From: Rotaria sordida
Lineage: Eukaryota; Rotifera; Eurotatoria; Philodinida; Philodinidae
Length of the DNA stretch: 64,000 nucleotides
Direction of reading: 5' to 3'
NCBI GenBank assembly: GCA_905250125.1
Contig: CAJNOL010000123.1
Coordinates: 180,672 to 244,671 of the forward strand
Part shown: positions 40,901-54,700 of the stretch, in pieces
Position numbering within the stretch: the stretch's first letter is position 1
How the letters are laid out: each line of letters begins with the position of its first letter
Notes under the pieces: generated by a model
Database searches by the model: none
Told to the model about the DNA's origin: nothing
Seen by the model: the letters and a program-made list of their open reading frames with translations, nothing else
Position numbers and translations under genes: made by a program

Positions 40901-43900
40901 TTAGTATGAAAAAAAAAAACTTAGGTCTATGTCAAGATATGCATAATTATATTAAAAAATTTGTAAAATTCATTGGAATTTTAAACATATAACAACTAAT
41001 CATTTTAATTTTTTAATATAACCTGCAAATAATTTGTAAACCATCTGAAACACTCAACTTTTGCTTTGCTTCGCTTGAGATTATGTCATAGACTATGGAT
41101 GAAACCGACTACCAGTTAATCTTATTTATTTTCCTGTTCGTATCATATAAATTTATTCAAAACTTCTATCGATCTTCGTAATATCTGATCCAAAATGTAC
41201 AATGAAATTTCATAGAAACTCAAGTACATCAAATACTACTATCTAGGAAGGAACGCTAGAACTGACTGTCATCTTTCTGTTTTACTTATATACTCAAAAT
41301 TCTATTACATAGAAATTGTAATTTTTATACCTTGTTGAAATCTTAATTTAAGTTGTTCCGATGTTAATGTTTGATCAGTTAGTAAAGCAAAAAGATCTTG
41401 TTTAAGTAATGGTGTATGATCTTGTTTAACTAAACGTTTAAAACAACATTTTAAATGTTCAAATAACATATTTTGTTGTTGTACTTGTGATAAACATGAT
41501 ATAATATCATCAACACTATAATGAAATAATTGTGCAATAAATAACATTTCAAACCAACATGAACGATTTGTATAATATGTTAATAATGTTGGTATATGTT
41601 TTAATGAATATGTTTGTGAAAAAAGATTAAATAAAATTAATTGTTTTATTGAATTTAATGAATTAAAATCATTTATTGATGATAATAATTTTAATGATAT
41701 TGATGTTAAATCTTCTGACATAGTTGTTTTTAATATTTTCATTACTGATACATATAAACGTATATAAAATGTTTCTTCATTACATATATCAAATAATATA
41801 ATTGATGATAAATAATTTTTAAAATTTGTTTTACATGATGTTATTAAAAAATATTTTAAACGATTAAAACGTCTATCAATTAATGTTGATAAATTTTGTT
41901 GTGATGATGATGATGATAGTTGTTGATTTTGTTCTTGTTCATCAATTGATGATGAAAGAAAATGTGCAAATGATGTTAATGGACGATTTTGTCCAAATAA
42001 ATAACGATAATCAATTGAGTGTTGTTGTTGTTGTTGCTGTTGATCATTATTATTTGTATCATTTGATGATGAAAAACAATCATGTAAAATAGTTAAATCT
42101 TCATTAGCACGAAATATATTTGCTTCTTGCCATGTAAAACATCGTGATATATCTAATTGACTAAAACGATCAAGTAAATGATAAATACTTATATCAAATG
42201 AATTTATTTTCGAATATTTTGATAATAATCTTAATGCTGGATATTTTATATTTAAATTATTATCATTATCATCATAACGATTTTTAAGTCCTTGACGAAC
42301 AATATTAACTAATGGATCAATTGGTAATGTATTATCAAATGAATTTTGTAATGCATAATCACATGGTTTTGAACGTAACCATTGACACCATTGTTCATCA
42401 TTATCAAGATTTTCATTATCATCATTAATTGAAAAATAAATATATGCGGGATATATACGATGAAGTTTACTTTGATTTAATATTAATGAATCATTTGTTT
42501 CATCTTGTAGAATACTATGCCAAAATAATATATCAGATGAATTTGAAGGCATCCAATTAATTAAACGTGCAAATCGCCATTGAACAGATGGAATTAGTTG
42601 AGGCCATATCATCTCAATATTATCGATTTTATCAATAGAATATAATTGTTTTAGTAGAGTTAATGATTGACGAGAAGAAGCGTATAGGTAAGCTAATTGA
42701 AGTTCTGTTTGTGATTCAACAGCTAAATTGAAAAAAAGAAGAAAAGAAGTATTTGCTAAATATCAAAACAAGGGAATTCATATGTCGTTTAGCGATTTAC
42801 CCCCGATCCGGTCTCATTTGATGATTTCTCAATTCGATCTCTTTTCAGTTCGTTCATGATTAGTCATGAATTGAGTAGAATCCATACAAAAATTTGGTTT
42901 AAATCAAATGCCGTATCAGCAATCACTGATAAAATACATATATTGAATACGAAAAGCAAACAATAAGTAGCATGTAATTCACAACGACACATCATAATGC
43001 ATCGATACTTAACTATCAAGATTTTAAAATTAGCAACTCAATATGGTGGAATCGGAAAAAAAGCGAAATTTGTTAAGAAGCAAAAAAAAAAAGAAACAAC
43101 TTAATTTTTTTCATTGTATATATAACGTGTCTGTCCGTTATAAATGTTGATAATTTTTGTATGTATCTGGTTATTCTCTTCTATATTAAATAATACAGTA
43201 TAATCTCTCTATAATGAACACTTTTCAGACTTTTCAAAAGTGTTCACTATAAGAAGGTTAGATCTTTTCTAAAAACAAAGTTTGTTTTTTTCCTACAAGG
43301 AACAGATACATTTTCTAGCTATCTGAAGGATATTAATGAATAAAATAATTAGTTACTGCTCATCATTATTTCTCTTTTCATGTATTTTTCTTCGTGGAAA
43401 GTTAACATTTTGTTAGAATATAGTAAAATTTTGTTGTCGTAGACATCATTGAAACTTTTGAAAAGTATTCACCATAGAACAATAGGACGATGTCCACTAT
43501 ACAGAAATGTACACTTTGGGAGAAGGTTTTACTTGTAATAATGAATCATCGTAATTAATAATATTAGGACTGTACTGAGAAATCATCAAATGAGATCGAA
43601 TTAAAGATTGTCCCATTTAGTCTTTCATTTTTGCACTAAGATTTAAATGATATATGTATTAAATAATACCTTTTCGTGAAAAAAGTGGTACTTCACCAAT
43701 TAAATGTCGACCTTCTGTAACTAATAACCATCGTCTTTCTTCTTCATTCTCTTTATCCATAATTGTATATAACCAATCAAAAGTAATTTGCATATATGCA
43801 AGTCTTTTTGATAATATTATTGTTTGAGATTGTTGTTTTAAATTTGGTACAATATCTCGACAACTAAATGTTGTTATTAATGGTACAGATGGAAATATTC

Positions 43901-44657
43901 TATTCCAATATTCAATTGATTGTTTTCTACTATCAATTAAATCTAATATTGTTTCACTTGTATATAATTGTTTTAATTGATTTAAAAAATTTAATATATT
44001 TATTTCTTGATTAATTAAATAAAATTCTTCACCAAAATCATTTAAATATTGTGCACAATATGTACGTAAATGATGATAAACAGTTGTGGACATAATTCGT
44101 TGTATAATATCTAATGGTGCTAAACCAAGACTAAATAAAATTTTTAATGATGTTTTATTATCTTTATCAGCTAAATTTTGTACACATGTATGTAAACCAA
44201 CACGAAATAAATCACCAAGAAATAAACTTGTTTCATTTGATAAAGCTAATTGTGGTGAATTATAAAATAAACAATGTAATATAAGATCATCACTTGTTAA
44301 ACCTGGTTGTGAACGTTTCCATTGATTAAGTTCACTTTGTGTTAATGTTTGTTGTTGTTGAAGACTTTTTAAAATTTGATTTAATTGTTTTATTGATGAA
44401 GATTGTAATGATGTATAATTATTTATAAAATGTTCATGTAAATAAAATGATAATTGACGTGTTGAAAGAAAAAATTCTATATGTTGATTATGACGTGCCA
44501 TATAAATTAAATGATCATTTAAACGATGAAATAACCAACGATATAATGTTGATAATTGTGTTTGTTCAACAGAATCAATTAATGATATTAAACCTTGTTT
44601 TGTTAATGGACGTTTTGAAGCTAAAGCAGCTTCAAATTGAGACTTGACAAAATCCAT
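34958..44657 (-). CDS. SPG11: Spatacsin-like protein (SPG11), lacking N-terminal propeller
   Basis: Five large exons (43670-44657, 41331-42722, 38895-40145, 37274-38194, 34958-35973), all joined in phase 1, encode 1855 residues. The C-terminal exon is diagnostic: [14 protein letters not shown], then [20 protein letters not shown] and [16 protein letters not shown] align with CHMEGIIRVL, YGLVVRLLTGIGRYNEMTYI and LKTALLDYIKRCRPGD of spatacsin. [20 protein letters not shown] in exon 2 matches TIYHLIQSLSPFDPSRLFGW. Spatacsin works with spastizin and AP-5 in lysosome reformation and late-endosomal sorting. Human spatacsin is 2443 residues; the roughly 550-residue N-terminal propeller region has no counterpart here, and none was seen in the 1.3 kb upstream. 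The introns (0.7-1.3 kb) are unusually long for this region. Confidence 0.9.
42812..43595. mobile_element. 784-bp element with 20-bp perfect terminal inverted repeats in SPG11 intron 1
   Basis: TCTCATTTGATGATTTCTCA at 42812-42831 recurs as its exact reverse complement at 43576-43595, with weaker similarity a few bases outside. No transposase ORF is present. Inside, near 43200-43260 and 43450-43530, lie AACACTTTT/AAAAGTGTTCACTATA motifs reminiscent of pogo-type ends, perhaps a nested element. Confidence 0.55.
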
Positions 44658-45978
44658 TTTAGTTTCTATAGACAATCTACTACAAGAGATATGAAAATGA
44701 ATGATAATAGTAAAAGAGAAGAGACTAGTTGAATCATTTGTTTCTTTTTGAGTAGACCAATTGCAATTGAGACGTATATAGAAGTCGCACAAATTCATTC
44801 ATAAAAAAAAAAGATTCATATGAGGAAAATTAAATTATATTGTAGATTATAATTTGCAAGATGAATATTTATGAAAACATCTTGAACTTTATTTGTACAT
44901 CTGAATTTGTTTTTTATTTGCTCTTTTAGTGATATAAAGGAAAATTTTTATTTGATATTCTAATTGAGATAATGACAAGAATTTGATTTTAAGATGATTA
45001 TCTTTCTTTTTACTCTTTTTAATAGGATTCTAGTTTATTATTAACTTAGAATATAGGATTATATCGGTTTTTATGGTTTGTTAATTTGTAAAAAGAGTAC
45101 TCCAGTGTTTTTTATTTCTATGTACTCGAATACTCCTTGAACGATTCTTTCTGATAAAATAAGTTAGTTCTACTGAATCTTTCTTTAACAACTCTTATGT
45201 CATTCAAGGAAATAATTAGATATAATAGTGTAAATTTTTCATCGACTAAGCATCCTAATCTTCTCGTATGTCGCCTGAATTCGAGTTCGAATATAAAGAG
45301 TTATGCTAAAAGAAGTTACACAGTGCGTCTTTTACTCAATTATAATCTAGAATCACGATAAGAAGTTTATTTTTGGCTTTCTTTTTCTTTTTTTTTTACA
45401 ATGAACTCCTTATTTCAATAATAAGAACAATTGAGCCAAAATTAAACTTTTGGCTTGGAATAATTATTTATTTATGCTTTGTTTTTTTAAATTAGATTTC
45501 TGTTGAAACTTGAATTAGGCATCTATTCAATAGTCCATTTGTTTTACAAGAAAAATAGTAAAACAAGTTTTTTAAAGTATTGATGTCATGTCTAAGATTC
45601 ATTTGTTATAAAATAATTTTCTTAATTACGAACTTTTCTGCTTAGATAATGTATAGCGTGTTTTTTTTTGTTTGTTAATCATATGTTCACGTTAATATGA
45701 AGCGAGACAGAAACAAGAATAAATCGAAGAATGACAATAAAAAAGAAAGAAAAAAAGAAAAGATGCACGTAGAAATATTTGCTGACAAATATAAGTTCAA
45801 ATAAATGAATAATTAACTTAACAAAAGAACAAAAAGAAAAAGTTTTATTTAATAATTATTTCTTGATTTAATTGAGAAAAAAAAAAATAAATAAATAAAG
45901 ATATCTGACTTAATTCCGTTTGTTGCGACCAATGACAAGTATCTACTGTTCATAAATACGAAAGAAAATATTTCGTTT

Positions 45979-48022
45979 TTAAACTTGTGCGATATCAACA
46001 ACACTTGTTGGTCGAGATTCATCAATAAACGGAATATCGTCAAGATTATCATAATAAAATGGTTTTGTTATTGGTTTAATTGGATTTGAAATTATTTGCT
46101 GAATAGATGATCCTTGTTTGCCATTTGTTGTTGTCTATATAATACAGAAAACAAGTAGTTTTCCTTTTTCTTTAATTCAATCAATTATTTTAATATTTTC
46201 TTACTGAATTATTTATTGGTATTTTAGAGGTTTTATTAGCTGGTGGTATAATTGATTGTTCTGATAAAAGTTGATCTTTATTTCCTTGACCTTTTGCTTT
46301 ACGCCGTCTGAAAATAAAAAAAGAACAAAATAAAAATCAATGTTGTTATGACAATAACTTTCTTATTTATCGTTTTTTTTTCTATCGTAATGATACAACA
46401 ATTATATCAAGAACCAATTTATTCTATTCAACAACAACAACAACAACAATCATATATTCAAATAAAGCAATTCAATGAATTATTATGTAAATCAAATCAT
46501 TTTGATGAATGTTATAAAAATTATTTAGAAAAAACTTTAACTATTGGTTTTGGACAATTAAATGATGTTGATTATGAAAAAATAGAATTTTCTAAACCAT
46601 CACTTGTTATTCTATCACCAACATTAGAAATCGATGAAGTGCAAATAACCAAATTAACAGAGAAATTAATATCTCTATTAGAAAATATGAAACAATATCG
46701 AAAACGATATGGTATTATACATGCTGATGATAATTCATATATTATTGGTGGTTATATATTTGATCCAATTAATAAATTACGTAAATTACCTGAAAATGAT
46801 TATAAATATAATCCTAAAACTGATATTCTTCAACCAATTGTTTCATTACCAAATGCGGTTGTGAGTTTTGGACTTGCTATAGGTGAATATTGTTTTTTTT
46901 ATTAAAGAAATTTATTGAAATAAAATTTTCTAGATGGAAAATATATTGTTGTAATTGGTGGTCATACTCCCTCGTAAATATAATAAAAATATTATTCTTT
47001 ACTTCTTTATTTTCTCAGAAATAAACCATTATCACAATGTTATATAATGGAAATAAAAAACTTTCCAGAAACATGGACTTCTTTACCTGATCTTCCGTTA
47101 CCTACAGTAATATTTTCATTTATTTTGAAAATTTATTAAAAAAAAGAAAAAAAAAACTTAGTTTGTCATTTAATTTAGTCTGGTCCAGGAGTTGGAATAA
47201 TTGATGGTGAAATACATGTTATAGGTGGATTTGATATTATATCTTATGAAAGTATAACACATGGTGAATATTATCGTTTACAATGGCCAATAGATACTCA
47301 ATGGAAAAAAGAAACATCTATTGAACCTATAAGAGCTCGTTCATTAGTTGTTTCAGTTCCAAATGAAAATGTTCCATTTAAAAGATTTATTTATGTAGCA
47401 GGTGGTTATGATGTTAACATACAACGTCGTCCTATAGCAATACCAACTGTTCACATGTGTTTGTATTTGATGAATTTGTATGTATATATATATTTAAAAT
47501 GTTAGATTTTTTTTTTCTTTCTATAGATGATGAAGAGAAAAAGAATTGGAAATTAATAACAACTATACCTAATTTACAATTTAAGCATGGTCTTTCATTT
47601 TATGATGATAAATTACATATATCTCATTCAATATTAAATATAGATAATCAATATAATACTCAAATAATTCGTTCATATGATTTTAAAACAAATCAATGGA
47701 TTGAATCATCAAATAGTTTATAATGAAAGATAAATAAAAACAATATTTATACATACCGTTTAGGATAGAAACGTATACATACAGATATACATATAATAGC
47801 ACAAATAAATACAGTTATTATAGCCACAGCAAGAAATAATATTCGCATCGTTTCATAACTAATACCAAAACTATTATTAATTGTATTTAATGTACCATTT
47901 ATGGAATTGTTTGAATTTAAATTAGATTGTTCGTTGAGTTGTACAGCAGATGATGATAAATCATCTGAGGCAATATTTAATGGTAAATCACCCATATTCA
48001 AATGAATATCCAAATCATTCAA
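45979..48022 (-). CDS. Single-pass membrane protein, host of a nested gene
   Basis: Exons 47757-48022, 46205-46307 and 45979-46134 join in frame to 174 residues. The N-terminal part is polar and Asn/Ser-rich with several N-glycosylation sites. One TM helix (RILFLAVAIITVFICAIICI, about 64-84) is followed by a basic stop-transfer segment (RFYPKRRRKAKG). The Thr/Asn-rich tail ends in SVVDIAQV. No signal peptide is visible. The open frame extends upstream of the chosen ATG to an acceptor near 48090, so a 5' exon with the signal sequence is likely missing from this model. No known family recognised. The first intron (46308-47756) contains a complete gene on the other strand. Confidence 0.6.
46348..47723 (+). 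CDS. Secreted kelch-repeat-like protein, nested in an intron
   Basis: Five exons (46348-46882, 46934-46973, 47019-47106, 47179-47458, 47527-47723) give about 379 residues. A hydrophobic leader (MTITFLFIVFFSIVMI) suggests secretion or membrane anchoring. Kelch-type blades are indicated by recurring GG motifs with spaced aromatics: SYIIGGYIFDP, YIVVIGGHTPS, EIHVIGGFD and FIYVAGGYD, followed by W residues. The exon-4 donor (GTTTGT at 47459) is weak but is the one that keeps frame. The entire gene lies inside the 1.45-kb intron of the opposite-strand TM gene, starting 40 bp from one splice site and ending 33 bp from the other. Its partner or substrate is unknown. Confidence 0.75.
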
Positions 48023-51000
48023 TAAGAAGAAAAAAAAGCTATCGATAATACATGATGAACTTGTACGAGAATAAGTTGAATATCTATAACGAAAGAAAGA
48101 AAAAAGGTAAATACAAAAGTCAATATATACATAAAAAAAGAAAGAGTGATGATTGAATTACTGAAATATAAAGAAGACCTTCAAATAACAAACGGATTCA
48201 TACTGATACAAAATAAGCTGTATTGTCTAATATACGAATAAAAACTTCTAAGCTTTATTTTTTGCTTCTTTTTTGTTTAAATTATTTATAATTGTAATAT
48301 TGTGCTAGTGTCACATAATTAGCGAAAAAAAATATATACCCACCTAGTATGATAATAATTTTATTCTTTCTCTTCAACAGTTCTTTTTTCCTTCGCCGTA
48401 AGAAAACGACAATATTAATGAGCGTAATCTTATCCTTGCTTTTTATTCGTAGAAGTGACAAGAAAAAAAATGCTTCGGATGTCAATGGAAAGTATATTCA
48501 ATATACAATTCATTTTTACAAGATGAGTCTTACGCATAGAAAGAAAAAAAACAAGGAATTTACATGAGATAATAAAAAAAAAAGAAGTCTTTTCTTCTTT
48601 TCGTCTATTATCTGACCGAAGCCTTGTGTATTGATACAATTGACTATGACAGTTAGCTTCAGAATATAATGCTTAATCTGATTCGAGAAGCTTTGTTTCC
48701 CATTCGTTTTAATAATAAAATTCAGATGTTCATTGTTCAACATAGTAAAAAGCTAGTTGATGAGATGATTTTGTTAGATTGATTTATGTATATCAATGAA
48801 AAAAACGCCGTCATTTGTCTATTGTCGAAAGACAAGTTATATTATTAAATACTTACTCGTAGGATTAAAGTGTAGAAAACTCAACTGGCGTTCGTGTATG
48901 TAATTGATTGTATATATATATATGTGTGTGTGTTGTTGATGAATTTCTCATCATTCGCATAGGCAAACGCAAGATGCGTTCGATGTTGTAGGCAAAAAAA
49001 AAATGTGCCACTATTAAGAAAAAACAGACTACGGACGTTTCTTTTCTTTTCGGTCTTGTCTCGACATTTTTTTCCTCTCTCTCTTTTTTTCTGTACGAGT
49101 GACTATGAATAAAATAACGGTAACATATTGTTAAGAATCAGAAGACATTAAGAAAGTTTCGATAGAATATTAGTCAATGACATTGATTTACTGGGTGTGA
49201 CGAGTGTGTTCGACGACATCTTTTGTTTTTTTTATTCAAGGTTATCCTAAAACATTTTTTTTTAAAATAAAAAAAACAATCAGTGACTAATGTTGTTATA
49301 AAAGAAAAATATGGTGTAAGTCGTTAGTTACATTCATGTCAATGTAACCGCACTTCTAAATCTCATTTAAATACACACGTCTTCAATCTCATCATGAGAA
49401 CAATCATAAATGAACGTTGACTTTCATCCTAATAATATACAATTAGATATAAACAAACGGTTTATAAACTGTTGACAGCTTTGAAGCGAAAACAACAGAT
49501 ATCTATGTGTATATAGACATTTTTTGATTTCATTTATCCGATATAAATATATATTTATATCTATGTATTCTACGTGCTTGTCGTTCTTCCGTTGTTCATG
49601 CACATGGGTAAAGGATAATTATAGGGAAGCGAATGAAAGACATCAACAACATAACAAAGCGAAAAAAATCGGAAGAAATTGTCATCCGTTGTGCTCTTTA
49701 CGCTCTAGTTCCGGTTTCTAGTATCGTCATCATAACCAAATACACATATACACAACAAGCTATTTCTTTTATTTAACTCCTGTTGTTACTTAGCCTTTGA
49801 TGGCATATGTGTATATATGTTTGCGATCACGTTCATTCGTCATTGATTGATTTGCAAATAGAGACAATAAAGATAACAAATGCTTACACAATTGAACAAA
49901 TCATTTTTTATTTCTGGTCCTTGATGTATGTCATCATCGTTATTCAAATGCTATGTATCTAAATCTTACTTCGACTAATGGAACTCTAATGTGTATCTTA
50001 TATTTAAAGTCAGCTTCTTCTATTAATACTAATTGTTGATCTATTTCTCGTTCATTATAGACTTGGTGTCATACACACTTACCCCTTATTTCACAGTTGT
50101 TTGATGTTTTTTTTTTGAAATATATATACAAAACAGAAAAGAGTGAAAAAAGCATCAATATTTCATATCTATTTACACAGACACAAACATATTTTTCTTT
50201 TTCTGCCTCTTGTGCTCGATCTCTGAAATGATTAGATTCGCTTCAAGAAATAAGACACCAAGAGCTTGACACATCTGACAGGAGCCACGCATGCACACAC
50301 ACGACATAGGCTATTGCTGCGGCAAATTCCAATTAGCCATCATAACCATCATGAGAGACGCGTCTTCACATTTACAATAATAGTGGATCAAAAAGAAACA
50401 AAAAAAAAAAGAAAGAAAGACAAAGACACAACAGAGAACGACATGAAAAGAAATTAAAATAAAAGGAAGAGAAGGAGAAGAAGAAAAAGAAGTAGAAGAA
50501 GAAAGAATATTCATTCATTTGAGTCTAAAAATTTAAAAAATTGTTTGACATTATGAGCTTGTTGCTTAGTTGCAGTCAATCAAGAGCAGAAGAAGAAAAA
50601 GAAGAAGAACGACCTAGTAATGAATACGATGAAGAGAAAATCTGAAACACAAGTAATGCACGTTACTCTTACTAATGATGAAAGAGTGACGAGCTCACAC
50701 TCGTGTATAGTCACATGCATGCTCACTTGTCCGCAAATAATGGACGCTCATGTGCACGCAGGACAATCCTCAAGAGAAAATGAGAGAATTCCTTCCGGCT
50801 CGTTACATGCACACGCACACACTTATATATACATTGTATACGTATATGAGTACTAATAATCTTTGGAACATTTTCAAATTGAACAAAACATTTTATGTTA
50901 AATCGATTAGTACTTCACTTTTTCTATTTATATAAAAAAAAAACATAAGAAGCTATTCTCTTTATTTCTTACCACGCAATACGTGAGTATTAAATAATCA

Positions 51001-51700
51001 TGCATTACTTTGTAGAAAAGGAATTGTCATGAATATAATTATTTTCTGTTGAATTAAAACATGTAATATAATAAGTAATTGAAGAAAATGACTGTAAGCT
51101 TAGTAAATCTTGTTTATAAGTAAAGAAACTGATTAATTGTAGGATATTCTAGACATTTTCAATTGTTTAAAATTACATAGACAAGAAACAAATAATGAAT
51201 ATAAATCGTTCACAGCTGTTCTGAATTCAATAGATCGATACGTCCAGTAGAAAAAAAGGCAGCTGTGCTTTGTTTGATACTATGATAAATATTTGACTTA
51301 TTCATAGGTTAGTAAAAATCACCTATTAATTTTCTGTCCATATCGTATTAAATAGTTGAAATTTGAGCATCCAATCTTTTGTATTTGTTTTTCTCATCAT
51401 CAAAAATCTGTGTTATTTTGATAAGTGAAAATTTTTTCTTATTAGTATAGTACTATTCTAGATATAAATAAAAGAAAGATTAATTGTTCTTGTTTTGTAT
51501 CAAATGACTAGATATTATGTATCTTGAATGAAAAGAAATGAAGCTATTCTTACTACATGTCGAAAAATTTAATTCAATGTATTGCATATTATATATTTAT
51601 TAAATGCAATGACACACTACATAACAAGAAAAAAAAATTCAACGAAATTAACACACCGGTGATTTTTGTTTTTGATTCTTCTTTTTTTTTTGTTGATGTT
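48023..51700. other. 3.7-kb gene-free region upstream of the TM gene
   Basis: No supported ORF. As in 20.9-24.4 kb, it has CA/TG-rich patches (near 50288-50300 and 50805-50825), TATATA and TGTGTG runs near 48915-48935, and purine tracts of GAA type at about 50398-50510 and 50585-50612. It lies upstream of the minus-strand TM gene and downstream of the S1P phosphatase gene. Possible unannotated 5' exon(s) and control region of the TM gene. Confidence 0.45.
50398..50510. repeat. Purine-rich GAA-type tract
   Basis: About 110 bp that is almost entirely A and G on the plus strand; a similar shorter tract follows at 50585-50612. Confidence 0.8.
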
Positions 51701-54700
51701 TTATAGTTCTGTATAACTATAATCTCGATTAATTCCTAATGCACGAAAAAATAACGGACATGTAAAAGATATATTAAATCCAATAGCAAAATAAGTTAAA
51801 TAATAATATGGCATTTCAACTTTTGCTAAACGTTTTGATTCAGGATTTTTCCAATCAAGTCCATAAAGTGAACATGTTATACGTAAAACTATTGTTTTAA
51901 CAACTTGTCGTGTAGCATAAATAAATATCATACCAAGTATTGTACGTACAACACATAAACCTAAATTTGGTGCTATTATAGAATAAATTGGTGGTGTTAA
52001 TGGTTTTTCTAAAAGGCCAATTTGATGCATTGCTGTTGTTGCTGAACATAAACCAAATGCACTACCTAATATAACTGTTGTATCTGAACGAGCTGTTGAC
52101 CATTGTTTTAAACTAGGATAACATTTAATTAAAAGTATTCCAATACAAAAATTTAGTATTGGAGCACATGAATAATTTAATTGAAAACTATCAATAGCAT
52201 CCACATATGGAAACATTATATAAATTAATAATAAAGCATACAATGTACCAGCAATAATATCCTATTACAAAAACAAAATTATTATTAAACCAATTTGTCG
52301 AACAATTTCCATTATAAATACTGTTCATGTTCATCTTTCCAATTCAAGTTATTGTTGAATTGAATTTTTCATTCATTTAAACTAGATTGTTTTTTTTTGT
52401 CAAAGAATCATTCCATATAAATTATAATACTTTACAAATACTTCAAAAATAGAATTTACATAAACGGAAAAGGTCAAGTGTAAAGTATACATCTGAATAA
52501 TTGAAGGTTTTTACAAGTAAGATGTCTTTTGAAGTAATATGATAATTTTATGTTAGGTTTAACATAATACTGATGGCAACTCTTTAATATTAACTATATC
52601 GAGCATTTTTCTTAAATACAACAGTTGAAAGTGGATCAAAGATTATATACAATATCCTATGATTCAAAGTGTTATGAAAAACAAACGTTATTAAAAAATG
52701 TCTCAGAATAAATGAATTCTATCAGTATTTTGTCAATTAATATAAAAAAATTAACAGTCAAATATTCGGAGTTGAAAACTGTCAAATATGCATATAACAT
52801 ATTTTGTAACCCTATTTTGTCTTTTTCATTCTCTTAGTTATTCGATGTGTAAGATACAAACAAACCTAATCATCCATTGACAAGCTCTTGAAAAGCTTTT
52901 TCTGAATAATAAATCAAATTTCATGTATACGCTTTGATTGGCATGCAATTAGGCTTTTTGTTCTATAAACATTGAGAATATTTCAACGAAAAAAAAAAAA
53001 ATTTTGGCGTCACTTAGGAAAACAAACTCCTACGTCTATGTTCTATGATAGTTTTTTTTGCAATCGAATATTTTTTGTTGTTTTGAAAACGAATGGTTTA
53101 ATTGCAAAGTATACGTAACGATTTCGTATGAAATAAGAAAATAAATTACAGTAATTACATGTCGTTCTACAAGAAATTTTGACATGTGTGCGCGCATCGC
53201 TATGCTTGCGACCATCTTTAACAAATAATGACGATGGATAGGAAACTTGAAAAGATTGGAAAGCTTAGACGATCATGACTAGGCACATGTTATCTAGTCA
53301 TAGAGAAAAGAAAATTAGCTGTCAAACGAAGATTCTGTTACAGAATTTATCACTTCAGTACTACAGTCTTCAGGACAGAATGTTTGACTGCTATTTTTTT
53401 TTATACTGGAGTGTTTTATACATATTTATAGAGAATTGAACAAGAAATCTTTTGGTGAGCAATTCAAGTCGAAATAATGAATATTTATGGAGATATTGAT
53501 AAAATACTGAGAGATCCATTTGTCCTGAGATACTCGTTAGTTTCGTGGGATTTTGTTTTTTTTTGTTTATCATTTCATTTTGCGTTGATATATTGTCAAA
53601 AACTTTTTTTAATCTTTAATTGAAAATAAACGTTATATTTAGAATTAATTATCATATTGTTTGATAAAGAGTTTACTGTCACAAAAACTCGTGACGTCAA
53701 AATACCAAATGTGTTTTCCATCTCCGGCTCATATAGACTATATTATTTATTTATACAATTGTGAAGTACAATAATTTAACCTTGGATAATCGTCAAATGA
53801 AAATTGATTACTTCAAACGACGATCAATTCACTACAACTTGTATCTACGATTTTTTGCCTTGATATACTATAAATACTAATTGTACTTTTGATGAAAATC
53901 GTTCTACAAAAGTCAACTTAGTGGTAGAGTTACTCTTGTAACTAAATCGTCAGGCAAATGTCTTCATATGCGCAAAACGCCAATGATGGCCTCATATAGT
54001 CATAAAAAATAACATTAATCTACATATCTCAAGTTGTACATCAAATAAATAACACTTTCTGCTTCATTAAAAAAACATTATGTAAATGTTCACGGATAGT
54101 TTGATTGAAAATAATCATAGCATTAAATATTCAAATTCATATTTCAACTTACAAGAAATGTATGCATACCAAGATAAATCCGACTAAGACACACCCAAAC
54201 GCATACAATTGCTGCAACACTTAATCCAAGCCACATGTTAAACTATATTTAAAAAAAAAGAAAGATTAATATTAATATTCTACGTTTCAATTTACATCAT
54301 ATCGTTGAATTGAAAGAAGGACAAGTGAAAATGGAATACCAGCTGCAAACATTGCATGTGTAGAAGGAAAACCATATTCTTCAATATAACTATAAAAAAA
54401 AAAGAAAAAAAATCAAAAAAAGTTGAGTATAAAAACCAAAATAATTTTACCGTTTTTCTAATTTTAATACCGGTGGGGTTGGTGGTCGTGGTATAGCTAA
54501 AATATCTTTTGTTGCTTGTCCAATATACATAAAAAAAGCCCAAAGAATTGAAATTTTTCTTGCTACAGCACCATCAACATTCCATATCCTTAAAATAAAA
54601 ATTATATTGGTTTTTTTTAATAACATAATATAAGAAAAATTTACCATGTTGGAAAAAATAAGATATAAAAAATTTCATTACCAAGTGCTGCACCAAATTG

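Noticed and set aside
41883-42092. Plus-strand ORFs over the spatacsin exons (also 37385-37669, 39624-39947, 44447-44647)
   Set aside because: Antisense shadows; the minus-strand frame has clear spatacsin similarity.
44800-45978. N-terminal propeller exons of spatacsin
   Set aside because: No open frame with propeller-like sequence; the region is fragmented by stops.
49524-49721. Small Cys-containing ORF
   Set aside because: No homology, signal or splice support; lies in a microsatellite-rich gene-free region.
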